A stretch of DNA of 64,000 nucleotides from Streptomyces sp. NBC_00582 (GTDB lineage Bacteria; Actinomycetota; Actinomycetes; Streptomycetales; Streptomycetaceae). The position numbers and the translations under genes are program-made. Each line of letters opens with the position of its first letter. The first letter of the stretch is position 1. Location: contig NZ_CP107772.1 of assembly GCF_036345155.1 (NCBI RefSeq), forward strand, positions 8,866,001 to 8,930,000, in the 5' to 3' direction. Of the stretch, positions 15,340-23,448 are shown piece by piece. The notes under the pieces were generated by a model, which saw nothing but the letters and a program-made list of their open reading frames with translations, was not told where the DNA came from and did not search any database.

Positions 15340-16867
15340 TCGTCCGCGCCCCCTCCGTCAGCCCCAGGGCCACCAGCACCAGCAGGGCACCGTGGACCGG
15401 CCAGTCGCCGTAGCGGACGTACGGGGTGATCCCGTCGGCGAGCGGGACGTCGTAGACGGCCGCGGTGCTCGCCCGCGTACCCAGCCACGAGCCGACGCGC
15501 CGGCCACTCGCGTCGTACACCGCGGAGTCACCGGTGAGGGTCGCGTGCACGAACGACCGTCCGGTCTCCGCGGCGCGCAGCGCGGCCAGCGAGGCGTGCT
15601 GCGCGGGCGCCCCACTGTCCTGGAAGGACGAGGTCGAGGACTGCGCCACGAGGAGGTCCACCCCGTCGTCCGCGAGACGGCGGCTCATATCGGGGAACGC
15701 GGTCTCGAAGCAGATCAGCGGCCCGATCCGCAGCCCCGGCCCGATGCGCATCACCACCTGCTCGGTGCCGCGCCGCCGGTCCTCACCGGCCGCCTTGCCC
15801 ACCGAGGTCGCCCAGCCGAGCAGGGAACGGGCCGGTATGTACTCCCCGAAGGGCACCAGCCGCATCTTGTCGTACCGGTCGCCGGTCGGACCGTCCGGCC
15901 CGACGAGGATCGAACTCTTGTAGATACCGGGCCGGTCCGAGCGGCGCGCGTCGACGTTCACGAGGATGCCGGCGCCGGTCGCCCGTGACAACTCCGCGAG
16001 CCGCGCGGCCAGTTCGGGATGCTCGGCGAGGTCGTAGCCGACACTGCTCTCGCCCCAGACGATCAGATCCACGTCCTGCCCGACGAGCTGCCGGGTGAGC
16101 CTCTCCTCGACGTCGAACCGGCGCTCGACACCCTCGACGACGCCCGGCTGTACGACGGCGATCCGCGCCCTTCCCTCGACCTCCGGGCGTGGCGCCCACA
16201 CCCACGCGGCGGAGGCGGTCGCCGCGGTCGCGACGAGCCCCGCGACGGCCGGCGCCCGGGATCCCGGAACCGCGACGAGCACGGTGGCGGCCACGTTCAC
16301 CGCCACCACCAGGAAGCTCAACAGCCACACCCCGCCCACGGAGGCGAGCCGCAGCGCGGGGCCCACCTGCCACTGACTGGACCCGAGCATGCCCCAGGGC
16401 CCGCCCAACCCCTGCCAGGAACGCACCAGTTCGACGGCCAGCCACGCGGAGGGCAGAACGAGCAGGGCGCCCCCTACCCGCCCCCGGGCGGTTCCCCTTC
16501 CCGACTCACCCGGAGCCAGGAAACGGCGGACCAGCCAGCCCCAGGGCGCCCACAGGGCACCGAGCAACGCGGCCAGCACGAGCGTGAACACATGCAGGTC
16601 CGGCAGCAGCCAGTGGTGCATCGCCAGCATGAACCCGAACCCCCCGCACCAGCCGTCCACCGCCGCACGCCGGCCCGTCGGCGACGAACGCATGAGCAGC
16701 ATCCAGGGGACGAGGGCGACGTACGCCCACCACCACAGGGCCGGCGCCGGGAAGGCGAGCACGGGCAGCGCACCCGCTCCCACCGCGAGGACCGAGCGCC
16801 GCCTTGGGGACGTGAGCCAGCGGGCGGCGCGCGGGGAGGAGATGAGCCAGTGTCCGGACACCTTCAT
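15257..16867 (-). CDS. lnt: Apolipoprotein N-acyltransferase
   Basis: This is a 536-aa integral membrane enzyme that adds the third acyl chain to the N-terminal cysteine of lipoproteins. The N-terminal half has about seven hydrophobic segments (ALPVLAFPAPALWWWAYVALVPWMLLM and onward). The C-terminal nitrilase domain keeps the Glu-Lys-Cys triad: VWGESS, DKMRLVPFGEYIP and ICFETAFP. ATG 16867 follows AGGAGGTG at 5 nt. S. coelicolor is recalled to have two Lnt proteins, and this probably matches the second. It is downstream of the small SnoaL-like gene. The 3' end overlaps the convergent oxidoreductase by 83 bp. Confidence 0.92.
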   Translation of the reverse strand: MKVSGHWLISSPRAARWLTSPRRRSVLAVGAGALPVLAFPAPALWWWAYVALVPWMLLMRSSPTGRRAAVDGWCGGFGFMLAMHHWLLPDLHVFTLVLAALLGALWAPWGWLVRRFLAPGESGRGTARGRVGGALLVLPSAWLAVELVRSWQGLGGPWGMLGSSQWQVGPALRLASVGGVWLLSFLVVAVNVAATVLVAVPGSRAPAVAGLVATAATASAAWVWAPRPEVEGRARIAVVQPGVVEGVERRFDVEERLTRQLVGQDVDLIVWGESSVGYDLAEHPELAARLAELSRATGAGILVNVDARRSDRPGIYKSSILVGPDGPTGDRYDKMRLVPFGEYIPARSLLGWATSVGKAAGEDRRRGTEQVVMRIGPGLRIGPLICFETAFPDMSRRLADDGVDLLVAQSSTSSFQDSGAPAQHASLAALRAAETGRSFVHATLTGDSAVYDASGRRVGSWLGTRASTAAVYDVPLADGITPYVRYGDWPVHGALLVLVALGLTEGARTIRLRRGAPAPLGPPARTVHGSPARPGR

Positions 16868-16965
16868 GCGGCACCTCCTACCCGGTGGTGCCACCAGTGT
16901 GCGCCGCAGCGGACGATCTCCGACAGGGCGCTTTCGGGCGGGTGGCGGAGGTGCGGAGGCCGCTC

Positions 16966-17427
16966 CTACCCGGGCAGGCGCCGCCACTTCTCCTCGACGA
17001 CCACCTCGCGCAGCCGCCAACCGTCGTCCGTGCGCAGCAGCCCGAAGGCGTAACGGCCCCCGCAGACGAAGTCGGGTGCGCCGGTGGTGTCCCCGTTCCC
17101 CGCCAGCCGCATCGGATTGACGTAGTCGGCCAGCACCCGGGCGGTGTCGCCGGTGTCCTGCTCCAGGGTCCCGAACCGTACGCGCCGGTTGACGATGAGA
17201 TGCTGCCGCATCGAGAACACGCGCAGGTTCTCCGCGAGCCACGCCGCGACACTCCCGGCGTCCCCCTCGATCCCTCCGGCCGAGCGGTAGTCCGCCCGCC
17301 CGTCCGGAGTGAACAGTTCCCGGTACGCGGCCCAGTCGCCGTCGTCCACGGCCACCGCGTAGTCGGTGACCAGGCCGTCGACGGCCAGCCGGTCCATCAC
17401 CGTGGCGAGTTCCACACGCTGCGTCAT
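16966..17427 (-). CDS. SnoaL/NTF2-like nuclear transport factor 2 family protein
   Basis: This is a 153-aa cone-shaped alpha+beta-barrel protein of the NTF2-like superfamily. Typical features are the opening helix LAVDGLVTDYAVAVDDGDWAAYRELFTPDGRADY and the final strands GRYAFGLLRTDDGWRLREVVVEEKW. Members are isomerases, cyclases, dehydratases or ligand-binding proteins; the Asp and Arg positions suggest a possible active cavity, but no substrate can be assigned. ATG 17427 was chosen, with an alternative at 17445. It is on the same strand as lnt, 98 bp upstream of it, and may share a transcript. Confidence 0.82.
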   Translation of the reverse strand: MTQRVELATVMDRLAVDGLVTDYAVAVDDGDWAAYRELFTPDGRADYRSAGGIEGDAGSVAAWLAENLRVFSMRQHLIVNRRVRFGTLEQDTGDTARVLADYVNPMRLAGNGDTTGAPDFVCGGRYAFGLLRTDDGWRLREVVVEEKWRRLPG

Positions 17428-17653
17428 GGCCCGAGTGTTGGGCATCCACGCCGCGGATCCAAGGGGCGTGCGGGGACAGGGAATGGCGGGATGTCTCCGT
17501 TATGGATCACCGGTGCGCGTGAACAGGCCGAGAGCTAGGGTCAGGACGGTGGTCGGCCGCCGAGGCCGGTTTTGTGTGGGGTGATGCAGTGGACGAGGAA
17601 GGCCGCAGGGTGAGCAACCGGCGCGTGGGCCGGGGCTGCCGGGAGGCCGGCAG

Positions 17654-18076
17654 GTGATGGCGATGAACGAGGACGAGAGCCTGGACCTCTACGGACTGCA
17701 CCCCGCCGACGCCCACCTCGAGGAGGTACGGAGTCTGCTCGCCGCGCACACCCGGCGGGAGAAGAGGGCCCAGGGCGACGGTGACACCGAACTGATGAAG
17801 CTGTGTTGCGTTCAGTTGTTCAACTCCGGGGGCCTGGACGAGGTGTTGCTCATCTGGGAGGCCAAGTCCGCGAGCATGGACGCCGACTGCTCCATCGACA
17901 TCCAGTTGCTGTGCGGGAGCGGACTGGCCCCTACCAAGGCGTACCTGGCCTCTCGATGTCTGCCCGAAGCCGACGCGGCACTTCGGCGATTGCTCGACGC
18001 CGAGGAGGCCGGCGATTTCGAGGGCTTCTCCGTCGAGGAGTACGCGGCTCAACACGCCGCCTACTACGCGCCGTGA
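17654..18076 (+). CDS. Conserved hypothetical protein
   Basis: This is a 140-aa acidic soluble protein. I do not recognise a family. The pattern is mostly helical (LHPADAHLEEVRSLLAAHTRREKRAQGDGDTELMKLCCVQLFNSG), and the C-terminus (DFEGFSVEEYAAQHAAYY) is aromatic-rich. It has four cysteines, with an adjacent pair in LMKLCCVQL, and no catalytic motif. GTG 17654 has GGGAGG 7 nt upstream; ATG 17657 and ATG 17663 are alternatives. The 226 bp before it contain no other gene. Confidence 0.72.
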   Translation: MMAMNEDESLDLYGLHPADAHLEEVRSLLAAHTRREKRAQGDGDTELMKLCCVQLFNSGGLDEVLLIWEAKSASMDADCSIDIQLLCGSGLAPTKAYLASRCLPEADAALRRLLDAEEAGDFEGFSVEEYAAQHAAYYAP

Positions 18077-18163
18077 GGGAGCTTCGAGGGCCGGGGTCCA
18101 TGGTCGTGCGGCGGCCGCTGCCCTGGGCAGGGGCGTGGTTGGGGCTGCCCATAGGGTGATCAC

Positions 18164-19285
18164 ATGTCTGCCCGCTTGAGTTCCGTGAGAAGTCGCGCCG
18201 CGCTGCGGGGTGCGGCGCGTGTCTCCGGTGAGTCGTTGCTGGTCCTCGTGATGGTCACGGTGGTGCTGTGGGTGCTCGGCCGGATGTGGTCGGTCGTGTG
18301 GCCGCTCACGGTCGCCCTGTTCCTGACCACCCTGACCTGGCCGGTGGCCCGATTCCTGTGGCGGCGCGGCTGGCGTCCGGCCGCCGCCGCGTCGCTGGTG
18401 ACCCTGCTGTTCGTCCTGGTCGTGCTGGGCATCCTGGCGCTGATCGCGGTACCGGTGGCCTCGCAGTCGGGTGAACTGACGGACGGTGTCGTCGCGGGTA
18501 TGCAGCGGGTGCGTGAGTGGGCCGAGGGGCCGCCGCTCAACATCGGCGACGAGCAGATCGCCGGTGCCTTCGACGCGGGGGTCGACCGGGTGCAGAACAG
18601 CGTCGGCAGCCTCGTCGGCACGGTCGCCTCGGGGGTCGGCACGGTCGTCGACGGTGTCGTCACGGCCGTCCTTGCCGTCTTCCTGATGTTCTTCTTCCTC
18701 AAGGACGGTCCGCGGTTCCTGCCCTGGATCAGCCGTCAGCTGCCCGGCCGGCTCGCGACCGACCTGCCGATCGTCGCCCTGCGCGGCTGGGAGACGCTGG
18801 GCGCCTTCGTACGCTCCCAGGCGCTCGTCGGTGTGCTCGACGCCGTCTTCATCGGGCTGGGCCTGTGGATCCTGGGGGTGCCGCTGGTGCTTCCGCTGGC
18901 GGTGCTGACCTTCGTCTCCGCGTTCGTGCCGATCGTGGGGGCCCTGTTCGCCGGGTTCGTGGCCGTCCTCATCGCGCTGGTGTCGAACGGTCCGACGGAC
19001 GCCCTGATCGTGCTGGCGATCATCGTCGTCGTACAGCAGCTCGAGGGCAATGTGTTCCAGCCGATGATCCAGAGCCGTGGGCTCGGTCTGCACGCGGCGG
19101 TCATCCTGCTGGCGGTGACGCTGGGCGGGAGCCTGGCCGGGATCGTGGGGAGTCTGCTCGCCGTTCCGATCGCCGCGCTGATCGGGGTGGTCTGGAGCTA
19201 TGTGCGCGAGCAGCTCGGGGAGGCGGAGCAGGGGGACGCGGAGGGGGAGGCCGACGAGCCGCCTGCCCAGGTGGCCGCGGGCTGA
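18164..19285 (+). CDS. AI-2E-family transporter (TqsA/PerM-like)
   Basis: This is a 373-aa membrane protein with eight hydrophobic segments arranged as in the AI-2 exporter family. It has early pairs (VMVTVVLWVLGRMWSVVWPLTV), a central extracytoplasmic region (SGELTDGVVAGMQRVREWAEG) and the conserved C-terminal block FVSAFVPIVGALFAGFVAVLIAL followed by QQLEGNVFQPMIQSRGLGLH. The tail is acidic. Some homologues act as sodium/proton antiporters or export small signals. TAGGGT ends 6 nt before the ATG, implying a leaderless mRNA. The 555-bp repeat-rich gap follows it. Confidence 0.88.
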   Translation: MSARLSSVRSRAALRGAARVSGESLLVLVMVTVVLWVLGRMWSVVWPLTVALFLTTLTWPVARFLWRRGWRPAAAASLVTLLFVLVVLGILALIAVPVASQSGELTDGVVAGMQRVREWAEGPPLNIGDEQIAGAFDAGVDRVQNSVGSLVGTVASGVGTVVDGVVTAVLAVFLMFFFLKDGPRFLPWISRQLPGRLATDLPIVALRGWETLGAFVRSQALVGVLDAVFIGLGLWILGVPLVLPLAVLTFVSAFVPIVGALFAGFVAVLIALVSNGPTDALIVLAIIVVVQQLEGNVFQPMIQSRGLGLHAAVILLAVTLGGSLAGIVGSLLAVPIAALIGVVWSYVREQLGEAEQGDAEGEADEPPAQVAAG

Positions 19286-19300
19286 GGCGCCTTCGCCCTG

Positions 19301-19525
19301 CCGGGTGCGGACTGGTGTTGGGGTCCTGCCGCTGCGGGCGCGGACTGGTGTTGGGGTCCTGCCCTGCGGGTGCGGACTGGTGTTGGGGTCCTGCCCTGCG
19401 GGTGCGGACTGGTGTTGGGGTCCTGCCCTGCGGGTGCGGACTGGTGTTGGGGTCCTGCCGCTGCGGGCGCGCACGGGTGTTGCGCTACCGCCCTGCCGTC
19501 GCGCACGGGTGTTGCGTTTCCGCCT
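19301..19525. repeat. 32/33-bp tandem repeat array (minisatellite)
   Basis: Seven units with a 32- or 33-bp period follow the AI-2E transporter gene. Five are nearly identical and contain GCGGACTGGTGTTGGGGTCC; the anchor A of that motif falls at 19311, 19344, 19376, 19408 and 19440. Two further units (anchors 19473 and 19505) are degenerate, with GCACGGGTGTTGC. The period is not a multiple of three throughout and no gene is credible across it. There are no spacers, so it is not a CRISPR array. Copy number is likely to vary between strains. Confidence 0.85.
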
Positions 19526-19654
19526 TGTCGGCCGCGGACGCCGCGAGCTGGCGAGCGGGCCGTGGTGTTCGGTGCGGGCTCTTCGAGACAGGCGCTGCCG
19601 GACCTGACGGGAGCCGTGCGAGCCGGTCGGCGGGGAAACGCGGACGGGCGGGCG

Positions 19655-19825
19655 GAGAGAGGCGGCCTTGCCGGGGCGGTCAGCGGGAGGCGGGCTTGCG
19701 GGCCGCAGCGGGAGCCTTGCCCGCTCAGCGGGAGGTGGGCCTGCCGGGTCGGTCAGTGAGGCGGCCTTGCCGGGCCGGGCGGCCGGAGGCGGGCATGCCG
19801 GGCCGGTCAGCCGGAGGCGGGGGGC
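19655..19825. repeat. Second, degenerate GC-rich repeat tract
   Basis: Imperfect copies of a unit built from GCCTTGCCGGG, CGGTCAG and CGGGAGGCGGGC recur four to five times. This tract and the minisatellite fill the 555-bp gene-free stretch 19286-19840. I see no promoter or gene in the gap apart from the 59-aa ORF that ends at its right edge. Confidence 0.55.
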
Positions 19826-19840
19826 GGGGGCTGGTGGTTT

Positions 19841-20020
19841 TCAGGCCGCCGTGACGACCTCGCCGCGGATCGCCGCGGCCCACTCCACCACCAGCAGCTC
19901 GTACTCCGCCCGCTCCTGGGCCGACAGCGATCCGCCGGCACGCAGCCACAAGGACCTGATCCGCTCGTTCACCTCGGAAGCGGACCGCACGGAACCAGGG
20001 GCATCAGAGTTGGGGGACAT
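19841..20020 (-). CDS. Small conserved-type protein, 59 aa
   Basis: The gene encodes 59 residues with a predicted helical core (SEVNERIRSLWLRAGGSLSAQERAEYELLVVEWAAAIRGEV). I do not recognise the family; the amphipathic helices and acidic character suggest a small adaptor or DNA-complex protein, without proof. The codon pattern (GC at third positions, no rare codons) supports real coding. There is no Shine-Dalgarno, but on the minus strand TACGCT ends 7 nt before the ATG, which fits a leaderless transcript. An 8-bp inverted repeat flanks this promoter (20022-20051). Confidence 0.7.
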   Translation of the reverse strand: MSPNSDAPGSVRSASEVNERIRSLWLRAGGSLSAQERAEYELLVVEWAAAIRGEVVTAA

Positions 20021-20021
20021 G

Positions 20022-20051
20022 GCTGTCAGCGTAGGCGCAGCAACTGACAGC
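20022..20051. promoter_or_regulatory. Inverted repeat around the small-gene promoter
   Basis: GCTGTCAG at 20022-20029 and CTGACAGC at 20044-20051 are perfect complements separated by 14 nt. They bracket the -10 box TACGCT (minus strand, 20028-20033). The placement suits an operator controlling the 59-aa protein. Confidence 0.4.
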
Positions 20052-20157
20052 GCGCTATGCCTCCGCTACGTGAACCGTTATGGGCTTGGTCACGGTTGAT
20101 CGATCAACGGGGTTGCTCCGCCCGGGAGTTCGGTGATCTTCCCTGGGGGAGCCGGAC

Positions 20158-21033
20158 TCAGCTCGCCGACTCCGCCGCGTGCGGGCTGAGCGCACCCGTG
20201 GCGACGAGGGCGATGATCACGACACCGAGGACGACCCGGTAGTAGACGAACGGCATGAAGGACTTGGTGGAGATGAACTTCATGAACCAGGCGATCACGG
20301 CGTAACCGGACGCGAACGCGATCGCCGTCGCGAAGAGGGTGGGGGGCCAGTCCACATGGCCGCCCTCCAGCGCGTCCTTGGTCTCGAAGAGGCCGGACGC
20401 GAGGACGGCGGGGATGGCGAGCAGGAACGAGTAACGCGCCGCCGCCTCGCGCTTGTACCCCATGAAGAGGCCGCCGCTGATGGTGGCGCCGGAGCGGGAG
20501 ACGCCCGGGACGAGCGCGCAGGCCTGGCAGAGGCCGAAGATCAGGCCGTCCTTGACGCCCAGGTTCTCCAGGGTCTTGCGCTGCTTGGGCGCGCGGTGCT
20601 TGCCGCCCGTCTCGTCGCGCGCCGCCAGCCGGTCGGCGATGCCGATGACGACGCCGATCACCACGAGCATGGTCGCGGTGACCCGCAGGTCACGGAACGG
20701 GCCCTCGATCTGGTCCTTGAGGGTGAGGCCCAGCACACCGATCGGGATCGAACCGACGATCACCAGCCAGCCCATCTGGGCGTCGTGGTCCTTGCGCATG
20801 GTCTTGTCGAACAGTGACTTCGACCATGCGGCGATGATCCGCCCGATGTCCTTGCGGAAGTAGATCAGCACCGCGGCCTCCGTGCCGATCTGGGTGATCG
20901 CGGTGAAGGCGGCGCCGGGGTCCTTCCAGCCCGAGAAGGCGGCGGTCAGTCGCAGATGCGCGCTGGAGGAGACGGGGAGGAACTCGGTCAGCCCCTGGAC
21001 GAGTCCGAGGATGAGCGATTCAAACCAAGACAT
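20158..21033 (-). CDS. uppP: Undecaprenyl-diphosphate phosphatase
   Basis: This is a 291-aa BacA/UppP-type membrane phosphatase that recycles the lipid carrier for peptidoglycan and other wall polymers. Both signature regions are present: LVQGLTEFLPVSSSAHL (the (E/Q)xxxE-type motif) near the N-terminus and PGVSRSGATI near residue 180. Eight hydrophobic segments are visible, and length is normal. A basic cytoplasmic loop (DETGGKHRAPKQRKTLEN) sits mid-protein. ATG 21033 was chosen. It confers bacitracin tolerance in other bacteria. Confidence 0.94.
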   Translation of the reverse strand: MSWFESLILGLVQGLTEFLPVSSSAHLRLTAAFSGWKDPGAAFTAITQIGTEAAVLIYFRKDIGRIIAAWSKSLFDKTMRKDHDAQMGWLVIVGSIPIGVLGLTLKDQIEGPFRDLRVTATMLVVIGVVIGIADRLAARDETGGKHRAPKQRKTLENLGVKDGLIFGLCQACALVPGVSRSGATISGGLFMGYKREAAARYSFLLAIPAVLASGLFETKDALEGGHVDWPPTLFATAIAFASGYAVIAWFMKFISTKSFMPFVYYRVVLGVVIIALVATGALSPHAAESAS

Positions 21034-21228
21034 GAGGTTAAGGAGTCCAAGCGCCGATCGGAGCGGGGCGACGGGGCGACGGCCGCCCGCGCGCGGTGAT
21101 CAAGGGGTGTGCGAAGGGAAGCGTAGCGGGCCCCGGGAACGGTGCCGCCACAGGGGTTTCGTAGGCCGCCGGGAAGCCGGGCCCGGCCACCGAACCCCAC
21201 GTCGGCGCACGTGCGGAGGCGCGGATGG

Positions 21229-21281
21229 TTGACCGCCCCCAGGACCGCCGCATAACTTGCTGCCGAGCGGAAAGCGCTTGC
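21229..21281 (+). promoter_or_regulatory. Promoter with LacI-type operator for the Gfo/Idh-PmoA-cupin operon
   Basis: TTGACC at 21229-21234, a 16-bp spacer and CATAAC at 21251-21256 form a good vegetative promoter. GAAAGCGCTTGC at 21270-21281, with the perfect core AAGCGCTT, lies where transcription would start and matches the style of LacI-family sugar operators. The remainder of the 322-bp gap 21034-21355 shows only uppP upstream sequence and no gene. Confidence 0.6.
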
Positions 21282-21355
21282 TGAGCGTGCTTGCTGCTCC
21301 GTTTGCCGCTCACCGGTCCTTCGGGCCGTACCTCGGAGGAGTGCTGATCACCCCC

Positions 21356-22522
21356 ATGTCCCCAACCTCTCCGCTCTCCGGCCGTCCGGTCCGGGCCGCC
21401 GTCGTCGGGACCGGTGCCATCGGGCGCGGCTCGCATCTCTCCGCCCTCAAGCAGCTCGCCGCCGAGGGCGAGACCGAGGTGGTCGCGGCCGTTGACATCG
21501 ATGCCGAGGCGGTCGAGGCGTTCTGCGCGGAGGGCGGGGTTCCGCACGCCTACACCGACCTGGAGCGGATGCTCGCCGAGCAGCGCCCGGACCTGGTGAC
21601 CATCTGCACTCCGCCCACCCTGCACCGCGAGCAGAGCGTGGCCGCGCTGCGGGCCGGCGCCTGGGTGTGGTGCGAGAAGCCGCCCGTGCCGACCCTCGCC
21701 GACTACGACGCCGTACAGGCGGAGGAGGGCGCGGAGCACGGGCCGTACTCCTCGATCGTGTTCCAGCACCGGTTCGGGTCCGGCACCCGGCACGTACGGC
21801 GGCTGCTCGCCGAGGGGGCCCTCGGGCGGCCGCTCGTCGCGCACTGCCAGACCACCTGGTACCGCGACACCGCCTACTACGCCGTGCCCTGGCGGGGCCG
21901 CTGGCGGACCGAGGGCGGAGGCCCCGCGATGGGCCACGGCATTCACCAGATGGACCTGCTGCTCGATCTCCTCGGGCAGTGGAGCGAGGTGCGTGCCATG
22001 GCCGGGCGGCTCGTCCACGACGTCGAGACCGAGGACGTGTCGACGGCCCTGCTCCGGTTCGACAACGGCGCGATGGCGACGGTCGTCAACAGCGTCCTGA
22101 GCCCCGACGAGGTCAGCCGCATCCGTATCGACTGCGAGCGCGCCACCGTCGAGCTCACCCACCTCTACGGCCACTCCAACGCCGACTGGCGCATCACCCC
22201 GGCCCCCGGCGTGAGCGGGGAGGAGGTGGCCGCCTGGCAGGACTTCGGCGCGGACGTGCCCAGCTCGCACCTGGCGCAGCTGCGGGAGCTGGTCGCCGCC
22301 ATGCGCGCCGGTGAGCGGCCGCGCAGCAGCGGCGCCGACGGGCGCACCAGCCTGGAGCTGATCACCTCGCTGTACAAGTCGGCCTTCACCGACACGACGG
22401 TCAGGCGCGGGGAGATCGGGCCCGGCGACCCGTACTACACGGCCCTGCACGGCGGCGCCCCCGGCTGGGCCCCCGGCACGGCCGGGGCGGAAGCGGCGGT
22501 GGAAGCGGAGGTTCCCGCGTGA
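21356..22522 (+). CDS. Gfo/Idh/MocA-family oxidoreductase
   Basis: This is a 388-aa NAD(P)-dependent sugar-type oxidoreductase. The Rossmann motif is AAVVGTGAIGRGSHLSAL, the catalytic-lysine motif is WVWCEKPPVPTLADYD, and the sugar-site motif GGGPAMGHGIHQMDLLLDLLG is intact. ATG 21356 is my choice; GTG 21341 is possible, but the GGAGGA directly abuts it. It overlaps the next gene by 4 bp and heads a three-gene operon with PmoA-like and cupin proteins, a layout typical of sugar or sugar-acid catabolism. The LacI-type site upstream suggests induction by the substrate. Confidence 0.9.
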   Translation: MSPTSPLSGRPVRAAVVGTGAIGRGSHLSALKQLAAEGETEVVAAVDIDAEAVEAFCAEGGVPHAYTDLERMLAEQRPDLVTICTPPTLHREQSVAALRAGAWVWCEKPPVPTLADYDAVQAEEGAEHGPYSSIVFQHRFGSGTRHVRRLLAEGALGRPLVAHCQTTWYRDTAYYAVPWRGRWRTEGGGPAMGHGIHQMDLLLDLLGQWSEVRAMAGRLVHDVETEDVSTALLRFDNGAMATVVNSVLSPDEVSRIRIDCERATVELTHLYGHSNADWRITPAPGVSGEEVAAWQDFGADVPSSHLAQLRELVAAMRAGERPRSSGADGRTSLELITSLYKSAFTDTTVRRGEIGPGDPYYTALHGGAPGWAPGTAGAEAAVEAEVPA

Positions 22523-23448
22523 GCGCCGGCCTGCGGCTCGTCCACGCCCTCGGCGACCGGATCACGGTGACCGACCCGGCCACCGGAGTCCAGCTCCTGG
22601 CCTACGTCTACCGGCCGGAGGCGGCCTGGGAGGCGCCGCGGCCGTACATCCACCCGCTGCGCACCCTCGCGGGCGACGTCGTCACCGACTACCGGCCCAA
22701 CGACCACCGCTGGCACAAGGGTCTGTCGCTGACCGCCTCCCACCTCTCGGGCGCGAACCTGTGGGGCGGCAATTCGTACGTCCACGGCGAGGGGTACGTG
22801 GCCCTCCCCGAGCGCGTCGGCTCGATGGCCCACGCCGGCTTCGACGAGGTCTCCGTCGAGGGCGACCGGGTCGTGATCGCCGAGCGGCTGACCTGGCACC
22901 CGTACAGCGGCGAGCTGTGGGCCGAGGAGACGCGGCGGATCGAGGTCCACGACGTCGACCGGGAGTCCAGGTCCTGGGCGCTGACCTGGACCAGCGCGAT
23001 CACCAACCGGCGGGAGGAGCCGCTGCGCTTCGGCAGCCCGACGACCGCCGGACGCGAGCTGGCCGGCTACACCGGACTGTTCTGGCGCGGCCCGCGCGCC
23101 TTCCGTGACGGCCGGATCATCGGCCCCGAGGGCGAGGGCCCGGCTCTGATGGCCTCGCAGAGTCCGTGGCTCGCCCTCTCCGGTGAGCACGACGGCACCG
23201 ACGGCCACGCCACGGTCGTCTTCGCGCACGCCCCCGAGAACGACCACTCCGGCGCGCACGGCGCCCACCCCGCGCACTGGTTCGTCCGCAACGAGCCCTT
23301 CGCGGGCATGGCCCCGTCCTGGGCCTTCTTCGACGAGCTGGAGCTCGCCCCGGGCGACACCCTCACCCGCCGCTACCGCGTGGTCGTGGCCGACGGCGCC
23401 TGGGAACGGGAGGAGATCGCCAAGTACCTGGGGGCGCACCCGTGGTGA
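22519..23448 (+). CDS. PmoA-family (DUF6807) protein
   Basis: This is a 309-aa protein of the family misleadingly named PmoA; it is soluble and unrelated in fold to the membrane methane monooxygenase subunit. Diagnostic segments are PYIHPLRTLAGDVVTDYRPNDHRWHKGLSL, HPYSGELWAEETRRI and HPAHWFVRNEPFAGMAPSWAFFDELEL, rich in conserved His/Asp. Members almost always sit beside Gfo/Idh/MocA oxidoreductases in carbohydrate operons, as here. The reaction is unknown. GTG 22519 overlaps the upstream stop codon by 4 bp, so translation is coupled. Confidence 0.88.
   Translation: MSAGLRLVHALGDRITVTDPATGVQLLAYVYRPEAAWEAPRPYIHPLRTLAGDVVTDYRPNDHRWHKGLSLTASHLSGANLWGGNSYVHGEGYVALPERVGSMAHAGFDEVSVEGDRVVIAERLTWHPYSGELWAEETRRIEVHDVDRESRSWALTWTSAITNRREEPLRFGSPTTAGRELAGYTGLFWRGPRAFRDGRIIGPEGEGPALMASQSPWLALSGEHDGTDGHATVVFAHAPENDHSGAHGAHPAHWFVRNEPFAGMAPSWAFFDELELAPGDTLTRRYRVVVADGAWEREEIAKYLGAHPW

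Noticed and set aside
19301..19525. Possible CRISPR array
   Set aside because: Units are directly abutting with no unique spacers, and no cas genes are present; it is a tandem repeat.
19200..19854. Open frames reading through the minisatellite (Gly/Val/Arg-rich peptides)
   Set aside because: The 32/33-bp period shifts frame from unit to unit, codon use is not gene-like, and the peptides have no start context or conservation signal.
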